A program made the translations under genes and the position numbers. The notes beneath the pieces are model-generated. The model had not been told where the DNA came from and searched no databases. It worked only from the letters and a program-made list of their open reading frames with translations. DNA of 14,714 bases from Entamoeba histolytica HM-1:IMSS (taxonomy: Eukaryota > Evosea > Mastigamoebida > Endamoebidae), in the NCBI RefSeq assembly GCF_000208925.1, contig NW_001915100.1, positions 9,509 through 24,222 of the forward strand, read 5' to 3'. Below, in pieces: positions 9,801 to 14,714 of the stretch; position 1 is the first letter of the stretch, and each line of letters begins with the position of its first letter.

Positions 9801-11533
9801 TTATTAATCCAATTATTTCTTCTCAACATCATCAATTAGAATTTAATAATAATGAAAAAAAGAAAATTGAAATTGTTTATTCTTCTTTTTCATTAGAAAA
9901 ATCAACAACATTTATTAATTTTACTTTAACTTCTGTTTATGAAAATTCTTTAAATACAATTCCTTTATATGATTTTAATATTATGTTCTCTAATTTTGGA
10001 ATATCAATTCTTATTAATGATAATGAATTTCTTTATATCTCTTTATTTAATATGCAATTAAAATTAGTTCAAACTTTCTCACATTCAGGTATTGAATTTT
10101 CTATTGATTATATTCAAATTGATAATCAAGACGTTACTTTAATTAATAGTAAACCGGTAATTTTATCTCCTTCTCCTTCAGATTGGATTCAATTTAATAA
10201 ACAAAATTATTTCCATGTTGGTTGTAAATTATTAAGAACAGGTATTAATGAATTAACAAGTCATTCATTACATATTGTTGAAATGACAGTTGCAATTCAA
10301 ACAACAGAAATTCAAATTGACCCTGCTTTTCTTGCTAGAGCAATAGAAATCTATTCTATTTATCATTCAATTGTTAAAAATATTTTTAAATCTTCCATTA
10401 CTAAACAAAACGTTGAAACAAATAAATTTTATATTAAAATTGAAAAATTCATTTGTAATTCTATTGCTTTCCATCTCACTATTAATCCTTCTCAAAAAGA
10501 ACCTCCTCCTCTTTCTGAATCAGCAACAACTTTACATCATTTAACACAAATGAATGCTGTAAAAAATGTACCAATTGTTATTCATAAATTTAGTTCAAAA
10601 CCTATTGAAATGGAATTAATACAATTTATTAAAATAATTATTAAATACTTTTCAAAAGAAATTGATTTCCCTTCAATAAAAAAACAATGGGCAAGTGGAA
10701 TTATTGGTTTAAATAATATTCGTTTATCATATGAAACTGTTGATTATAAAACTTTTGAACGATATGTAATTCCAATGAAATTATTTAAAGATGTAGAAAA
10801 AAAAATACCAGAAGAATTTAAAAGAGCACTTAATGATTCATTTGTTAAAAGTGTTAATCAAGGGGTAGATTTATTAACTACTGGAATTGCTTCTGGTGTT
10901 AAAGGTATCTGGACAACTCCATCTACAATGTATCAAATGGCAAAAGAAAAATCAAGTTTATTAGGTCCAATTGGTTTTGTAAGTGGAATAGTTGCTGGTG
11001 TTACAGGAGTTGTAGTAAAACCAATTGATGGTGTTTTTGGATTAGTTCAAAATTTAGGAATGGGAATATCAGGAGAGACATGTGGTAATATTGCAGAAGA
11101 TAGAATTAGATTTCCATGGTATGTTGCTGGTGGTTCATATAATGAAAAAAGTGCTACTGGATGGTCTATGATGATGGAGTGTAATGAAGGGAAGTACCAA
11201 CATTTAAAATACTTTGATTGTGTTAGAAAAGTAAGTGAAAGAAAGATTGAAGTAATTGTTATTACAGAAACTCATCTCTTATTTATTACAAAAAATTCAG
11301 GAGAAATACCTTATTTACAAAAAATTATTCCTTTTGAATATTTTAAAGGAATATTTACACAAAGTCTTTCTTTAATACTTTTTTATTATGAAAATAATAA
11401 ATTATCTGATTTAGAAATTATTGGATGGACACCTATTGAATCAAATGCATTAAGAGTTATTATTGAAAATAATCCAATTAAAATATCAATTAATAAAGGA
11501 ACGTTATTTTTAAGATCTATACCTAAATCATAA
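6839..11533 (+). CDS. VPS13-like bridge lipid-transfer protein lacking the N-terminal chorein region
   Basis: A 1564-residue protein matching the C-terminal half of VPS13 proteins, which move lipids between membranes at contact sites. Residues 1-400 are beta-rich with amphipathic strands, as in VPS13 middle repeats. The VAB adaptor-binding region (about 414-1000) shows repeats opening with an Asn-containing strand: SLINYSGMDLE (about 417), SVLNQTNEKVKVYV (about 503), YVIHNRTEHKIKF (about 836), YLCIQNYTNIPITF (about 935), plus the family-typical LPFAWTVPTL (about 966-975). Next come YIQIDNQ (about 1090-1096) and EIQIDPAFL (about 1157-1165) of the APT1-like region, VPS13_C with GVTGVVVKPIDG (about 1386-1397), and a PH-like end (about 1455-1560). 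VPS13 is usually around 3000 residues. A TGA directly precedes the ATG in frame and no chorein motif is present, so it is truncated or a natural short form. No intron or internal break is seen. Confidence 0.88.
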   Translation: MRTRFRLNIRVKETNLTVPHTLRYSLKGLEIKCQNYNEKKEMDIVTIQSQFKSLQVSDENKPIIVLSKNTPFELEAKIGKESELIIKMNRPQLICIPRDINKLQEYWGQILKFIGGYLKVNTETPFKVNIDISDGLILFEDNQERCVMALEYSTKGNVVTQNTIQHLDKKIITNELKSLCLEFNNISMKSTQHEILSKTKFTLSISKTSQNHQFQPNLLINFTSNNLHFFIGVYEFFILQHLFQQLNDNLKVFFKQNIKDSIQRKCTIYQPFVSQQKPIILPIKTAPSLRSYKVNIPSITLKIATDIKCIKIIINDFNIDGKSGVLTNVFSLEIDCFNADKQKYESLIDMTTIKCAWIGTSTRIFFEKNLNVNITPHAILSISSLLNVVNSFNREINDISQIITPKQEEQLPILQPFSLINYSGMDLEIIISNMKLFVKMNSSIDLPEGSLLQIKMVGYKDISFTIGGIKQIIELTSLKTNKHGGYLIIERNSLRELKISSSISVLNQTNEKVKVYVSTPSKPNIISFSLQPQGIYYFQPIFSRTYFSIAVTPINEPIPLPNPSYTGHIPTETSEFNKQWEAPITKLFGSAPVKILMISPKVGVPQLNKEKKYIRTVNFIIQHPYIFHSHLPSTLLLTLFDTNKTQLIIPPFGTLSYAHNNERLSGFIKILNDCIDGFTMEPTILLLNSEEFYLFPSNLRSRRIVFNSPTQVNYILMRFEENENYPTNVHFEINQFVQNQTLIPLIYNNISLPTNGSLVPMTQFCEDNIKINNKNINGILMLKSDQNNSNNNKLKEVLLPNEENGIVLLGNPPIEIVYSKSIEEKSNKEIIILKQRYVIHNRTEHKIKFYCSQFPHGTNVMAKGYAPCNVSGEFEMSLEIEINKELFESEQFKINKEVNCQMILSSKNERYIIISINITLNQMEYIICIDEIEKYYLCIQNYTNIPITFAQTNTIHTYTIQPNQSLPFAWTVPTLKHTLQLYDKNNTIINPIISSQHHQLEFNNNEKKKIEIVYSSFSLEKSTTFINFTLTSVYENSLNTIPLYDFNIMFSNFGISILINDNEFLYISLFNMQLKLVQTFSHSGIEFSIDYIQIDNQDVTLINSKPVILSPSPSDWIQFNKQNYFHVGCKLLRTGINELTSHSLHIVEMTVAIQTTEIQIDPAFLARAIEIYSIYHSIVKNIFKSSITKQNVETNKFYIKIEKFICNSIAFHLTINPSQKEPPPLSESATTLHHLTQMNAVKNVPIVIHKFSSKPIEMELIQFIKIIIKYFSKEIDFPSIKKQWASGIIGLNNIRLSYETVDYKTFERYVIPMKLFKDVEKKIPEEFKRALNDSFVKSVNQGVDLLTTGIASGVKGIWTTPSTMYQMAKEKSSLLGPIGFVSGIVAGVTGVVVKPIDGVFGLVQNLGMGISGETCGNIAEDRIRFPWYVAGGSYNEKSATGWSMMMECNEGKYQHLKYFDCVRKVSERKIEVIVITETHLLFITKNSGEIPYLQKIIPFEYFKGIFTQSLSLILFYYENNKLSDLEIIGWTPIESNALRVIIENNPIKISINKGTLFLRSIPKS

Positions 11534-11812
11534 AATGAATTATTCATTTCTCATTTCATTTATTAATTTTAAATAATGTTAAAATATAAAAACCATAATT
11601 TTTAATTAATTTTTAAAAATAAATTTATGTTTTATTTAAAAAAGAAATAAATATGAAGTACACGGATCAAAGGTTAATATTAAATTAATGATATTTTACT
11701 TCAACAGTTGTACTAAATTAATATATTGGTTGTATTAATCTCTACAAAATTAATAGATTTAATGTAGAAATATAAAAAAAAACAACTATAAAATATTAAT
11801 ATTTTAATTATT
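11534..11812. other. Spacer between convergent 3' ends with TAATT-type motifs
   Basis: This 279-base AT-rich gap separates the stops of the VPS13-like gene and the small minus-strand gene. TTAATT occurs about 30 bases after the VPS13-like stop, and TAATT lies directly after the minus-strand stop, both fitting the TAATT-type polyadenylation motif. No gene is seen. Confidence 0.45.
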
Positions 11813-12019
11813 TTATTGATTATATGGTTTTATTAAATCCATTTGAATTAAAATTGGTTGAGAGGTATAACCTCTTTCAGTACTGTATTGAATTAAAACC
11901 GTTTTTTCTTTTTGGTTTACTTTAACAACTTTTGCTAAGTCTCCTTTTTTACAATTTTCATCAATATCAATAAGTACAATAATACATTGGTTAATATAAA
12001 ACTGTTCTTCACTTCCCAT
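11813..12019 (-). CDS. Small protein, possible KOW/SH3-like barrel
   Basis: A 68-residue open frame with balanced, soluble, protein-like composition, unlike the Phe/Ile-rich chance frames in the spacers. The core reads IIVLIDIDENCKKGDLAKVV (13-32), then a turn (NQKEKT), a strand VLIQYS (41-46), and a final strand ending MDLIKPYNQ. The alternation of short strands around KKGDLAKVVKV resembles KOW or SH3-like barrels, in which a Gly-Asp starts a turn, but no family can be named. The start sits after an A-rich leader on its strand, and TAATT follows the stop, as for expressed genes here. It is 144 bases downstream of the FCP1 gene on the same strand. It could be a free-standing small protein or, less likely, a 3' exon of something larger. 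Confidence 0.6.
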   Translation of the reverse strand: MGSEEQFYINQCIIVLIDIDENCKKGDLAKVVKVNQKEKTVLIQYSTERGYTSQPILIQMDLIKPYNQ

Positions 12020-12163
12020 AATGTAATTTTATTTCTTTTTTTTTTATAAACTAAAAAAACTTTAATTTGAAATAAAACAGTCAATAGAATTTTACTTCTT
12101 ATCATTTATTCAATCTCTTTATTTTAAGTTGTTAAAAATAGATCTTTCTTTTCATTTTGATTA

Positions 12164-13450
12164 TTATTTCATTTTTCCCATTACTTGTTTAAATAATTCA
12201 AGATTAGCTAAATATTCGGGATCAGTATCATCTTCATTTGAACTATAATCTTCACTACTTTCATCATCTAATTCTCTTTTTATTTGTGGATCATCATCTA
12301 AGACTGAACCATGTTTTGTCTGATCATAAACACAATCAATACTAAGTTCTTTGTATTCTGTACTTTCTGAACTAATCTCAAATGGTTTTTCATCTAATGT
12401 ATTTATAAAAATCCAAGAATATATTAAATACTCACGTTTTACAGCAATAATATTTTCCATTGGTTTAGCATCAATAATAAAATCTGTTTTATTCGGTCCA
12501 TCTAAATAAACAAACTTTTGAATATTAGCACCCATCATGACTGAATTTCTTAATATCTCTTTCCATATCATTTGAGTTAATAAACCATTTTCCATTTTAC
12601 TAAAGTTAGGTCTATTAAAGTAAAGGTTTTTATTTTCTAATATCTTTTTTCTAAATAAGTGTAAAATTTCTTTAACATCTTCTATATGTTCATCATAAAA
12701 TTTAGTGTATATATTTTGTAATACTTCTGTTACTCTTACTAATTCAGTATCAACTTGATTGGTCGAAGGAACATATTCACAAATTTGAACAACATTTTTA
12801 TTATCCCAAACATCAATTCTGTCATCAACAATTACTTGCATCTCTTCTTTTCCCATAGTTGGAATACTTCTTTTCACACTTCTTCTTTCATTTGTTTCTT
12901 CTCGATCAATTAATCCATCATTTGTATCTTTTTCATCACAAACAATCACAGAAGAACAATCTTCGGCAGTAACTAAATCACCAGTAATAAATGGAATATT
13001 CCTAAGTTTATTAATGGCATTTACAATAGCAAAGGCATATTCTTTTTGACCTAATGTAACTACATGAATATCATACAACTTTGATACCTTTTCCATAAAT
13101 GTAACTATCCCATCTCTAAATCGAATAAATACTTTTGCATTTTGTTCAGGTATTTCAAAATAAAATCCTTGTTCAGGTGTTATTGGTTCTTCTTCACTTT
13201 CTAATGGTATACATAATTCAGGATTTGTAAAAACAATTGTGCCATCAAGATCTAAAATCAATGAAAGTTTCTTTTCTTTTAAAAGTTTTTCTGAAACACT
13301 CCTTTTTTGTTCTTCTGCATAACTTTTTGTTATACCATATCCACCTGAAGTTCTAATATAATCATCAACATCTTCAATCAACTGATAACAATCAACACAA
13401 TAGTTTTGGTCATTAATTTTGTTATGTGGACAAATATCTTTCTGTGACAT
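12164..13450 (-). CDS. FCP1-type RNA polymerase II CTD phosphatase
   Basis: A 428-residue HAD-superfamily Ser/Thr phosphatase of the FCP1 type, which in other eukaryotes dephosphorylates the C-terminal domain of the largest Pol II subunit in the nucleus. Visible in order: an N-terminal C7-x-H9...C18-x-x-C21 cluster like the Cys/His motif before the FCP1 catalytic domain; DLDGT (67-71), the DxDxT nucleophile motif with Asp67 and Asp69; IRFRDGIVTFMEK (109-121) and DIHVVTLGQKEYA (127-139); and VDDRIDVW (208-215), the characteristic FCP1 acidic motif. Residues about 290-360 fit a weak BRCT domain with Trp346 at the conserved site. An acidic Ser/Asp/Glu tail (about 385-415) ends in a short helix, the part that in known FCP1 contacts TFIIF. 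It is much shorter than yeast or human FCP1. No intron is seen. It is head to head with the second PROPPIN. Confidence 0.9.
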   Translation of the reverse strand: MSQKDICPHNKINDQNYCVDCYQLIEDVDDYIRTSGGYGITKSYAEEQKRSVSEKLLKEKKLSLILDLDGTIVFTNPELCIPLESEEEPITPEQGFYFEIPEQNAKVFIRFRDGIVTFMEKVSKLYDIHVVTLGQKEYAFAIVNAINKLRNIPFITGDLVTAEDCSSVIVCDEKDTNDGLIDREETNERRSVKRSIPTMGKEEMQVIVDDRIDVWDNKNVVQICEYVPSTNQVDTELVRVTEVLQNIYTKFYDEHIEDVKEILHLFRKKILENKNLYFNRPNFSKMENGLLTQMIWKEILRNSVMMGANIQKFVYLDGPNKTDFIIDAKPMENIIAVKREYLIYSWIFINTLDEKPFEISSESTEYKELSIDCVYDQTKHGSVLDDDPQIKRELDDESSEDYSSNEDDTDPEYLANLELFKQVMGKMK

Positions 13451-13583
13451 TTTTTGACTTTTTCTTATTTTTAAGTTCTTTTAGTATTTTTATGTTTTTC
13501 TCTTTCAATTTTTTCTTGTTTTTAAAGAAAAAAAAAAATAAAATAAAAATCAAAAACATCTTAAAAAAAAGAAAATAAAAAAA
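13451..13583. promoter_or_regulatory. Short divergent promoter region between FCP1 and the second PROPPIN
   Basis: Only 133 bases separate the two start codons. On the minus strand AAAGAACT (about 13474-13481) differs by one base from the GAAC element AATGAACT. On the plus strand AAAAATCA (about 13546-13553) is similar to the initiator consensus. Homopurine A-rich leaders precede both ATGs. The elements are weak matches in very AT-rich DNA. Confidence 0.4.
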
Positions 13584-14616
13584 ATGGAAGATTTGAAAGT
13601 TCTTTCTGTTTCTCGTAGTGAAAATGGAAATTTGTTAGCAGTTGGAACCACTTATGGATTTATAGTGTTTTCAATTAAAAATGGAGAATTTACTAAACGA
13701 TTTCATAGAAGTTTGTTATTGATTAAAATGTATAACCAATAAACTCATTGCAAAAGCGTTTAGAAAAGGTATAAGTGTAATTAGTGTTCTTGAAGAAACA
13801 AACATTGTTGCATTTGTTGGTGGAGGACAAACTCCTTATGCACCAAAAAATACATTAATAGTTTGGGATGATAAAGAAGGAAAAGAAGTAATGAGGAAAG
13901 AATGTGAAAACGATATTACTGGTATTAAAATTACAAGAAATTATCTGTTTATCGTTTTTGAAAATATGGTTTCTATAATGGACTTATCAAGTAAAACAAT
14001 TACTAATATTGATACTGACTTTAATCCTAAAGGTATTTTATCATTTCATTCAGCTACTAATCAATTATTTATTCCTTCAAAAACTGTTGGAGAAGTAAAA
14101 GTCTATCAGTTAGGTGCTCAACCAGTTATTAATTCATTAAAATGTCACAAACATCAAATAACAAATTTAATTATAAATAATTCAGCAACAGTAATGGCAT
14201 CATCAAGTGCAGAGGGTATAATCATTAGACTATGGGAAGTAAAAAGTGGAATGAAAATGAAAGAATTTCAAAGAGGAAGTAATCCTGCAGAAATTATCAA
14301 TTTGTCAATAAATAATGAACAACAATATTTAATGAGTTATTGTAGTGATTATGAAATAAGTATTTTTGAAATGAATGGGAAAGTTAAAGGGAAATCGAAG
14401 TGGTATACTGGAGGAGAACAAGCGTTAGCAAGTATTAAAGTAGAGAGTACAAGTATAAATGCATTTTTTATAAGAAAAGATGAGATAGTAGTAATTGATG
14501 GAAGAGGAATATATCAAAGATATTTTATCAAAGAAGTAGATATGTCTAAAATAAAAATTGAAGGAGAAGGAAAGATAGAAACACTATTTGGAGTGAAAGT
14601 TGAAGAAATAAGTTAA
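13584..14616 (+). CDS. Second PROPPIN (Atg18/WIPI-like), spliced, with FQRG in place of FRRG
   Basis: Joining 13584-13710 and 13757-14616 gives 328 residues. Read without splicing, the first exon hits TAA at 13740-13742 and the rest would seem to start at Met88 (13891). Spliced, the first 81 residues align without gaps to the neighbouring PROPPIN: MEDLKVLSVS, LAVGTTYGF, KRFHRTF, NIVAFVGGG, IVWDD at matching positions. HKHQITNL and ASSSAEGIIIRLWE mark the blade before the lipid-binding motif. That motif reads FQRG (213-216), so the first binding Arg is Gln (CAA codon). The following blade reads YCSDYEISIFEM where the paralogue has the family's GT-x-H. The fold is kept but phosphoinositide binding is probably weakened or altered. 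Its role is otherwise inferred from the family: endosome or autophagy membranes. Confidence 0.88.
13711..13756 (+). other. 46-nt spliceosomal intron in the second PROPPIN
   Basis: The donor GTTTGTT (13711-13717) fits the Entamoeba 5' splice consensus. Acceptor AAAAG ends at 13756. Exon 1 ends with one base of a codon and exon 2 supplies CG, making Thr43 (ACG), followed by TTT AGA AAA GGT. This is the only nearby acceptor that restores frame and aligns with the intronless paralogue without a gap. The usual-looking TTTAG, 7 bases downstream (ending 13763), would shift the frame into an immediate stop. Confidence 0.82.
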
Positions 14617-14714
14617 AAGGTATTATTAAAATTTGTTGAAAGTTAAAGAAAAAAAAAAGAACTGGAAAAAGGATATGATAAAAGGGATAATAGTAATAAT
14701 GATAATAATAAGTA
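14617..14714 (+). other. 3' flank of the second PROPPIN
   Basis: A purine-rich stretch follows the TAA and ends in AT-rich GATAAT/AATAAT repeats at the window edge. No gene start can be supported here, and no TAATT motif is seen. Confidence 0.4.

Noticed and set aside
13711..13763. Intron ending at the canonical-looking TTTAG
   Set aside because: It shifts the frame and gives a stop at once, while the acceptor at 13756 restores an ungapped alignment with the paralogue.
13891..14616. Single-exon gene starting at the ATG at 13891 (241 residues)
   Set aside because: It lacks the first blade of the propeller. Coding sequence homologous to the other PROPPIN continues upstream in the same frame to 13757 and, after the intron, to the ATG at 13584.

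Overview
The window looks like nuclear DNA of an Entamoeba species, most likely near E. histolytica. This is inferred from very high A+T, compact mostly intronless eukaryotic genes with short flanks, TAATT-type motifs just after stop codons, and one tiny intron opening with GTTTGTT, which is typical of Entamoeba. All recognisable proteins are eukaryotic (eRF1 methyltransferase, PROPPIN, VPS13, TLDc, FCP1). No operons, prophage, CRISPR array, tRNA or rRNA gene was seen.

Layout: the last 25 codons of a plus-strand gene (2-79) run into a T-rich tract. About 2.9 kb without a convincing gene follows, holding a possible decayed gene (about 1129-1323), two adjacent inverted repeats (2411-2473) and a short tandem repeat (2881-2918). 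Next come an N6AMT1/Mtq2-type eRF1 glutamine methyltransferase (2985-3617, +), 1.1 kb of gene-poor DNA, a small TLDc protein (4758-5306, -) and an intact PROPPIN/Atg18-WIPI beta-propeller (5450-6448, -). The PROPPIN lies head to head with a 1564-residue VPS13-like protein (6839-11533, +). A 68-residue protein with a possible KOW/SH3-like fold (11813-12019, -) and an FCP1 CTD phosphatase (12164-13450, -) follow. The FCP1 gene is head to head with a second PROPPIN (13584-14616, +).

The second PROPPIN is the main correction to a naive reading. Its longest single open frame begins at an internal Met (13891). Homology to the first PROPPIN shows that the real start is 13584 and that a 46-nt intron (13711-13756) interrupts the gene, giving a 328-residue product. 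Its phosphoinositide-binding motif reads FQRG, while its neighbour keeps FRRG, so the two paralogues have probably diverged in lipid binding.

Two PROPPINs within 8 kb, flanking a VPS13-family lipid-transfer protein, is suggestive because Atg18/WIPI proteins partner with ATG2, a relative of VPS13. The VPS13-like protein has the C-terminal half of the family (VAB region, APT1-like region, VPS13_C, PH-like end) but no N-terminal chorein segment. I see no clearly new multi-gene system; the strongest leads are this PROPPIN/VPS13 neighbourhood and the divergent second PROPPIN.
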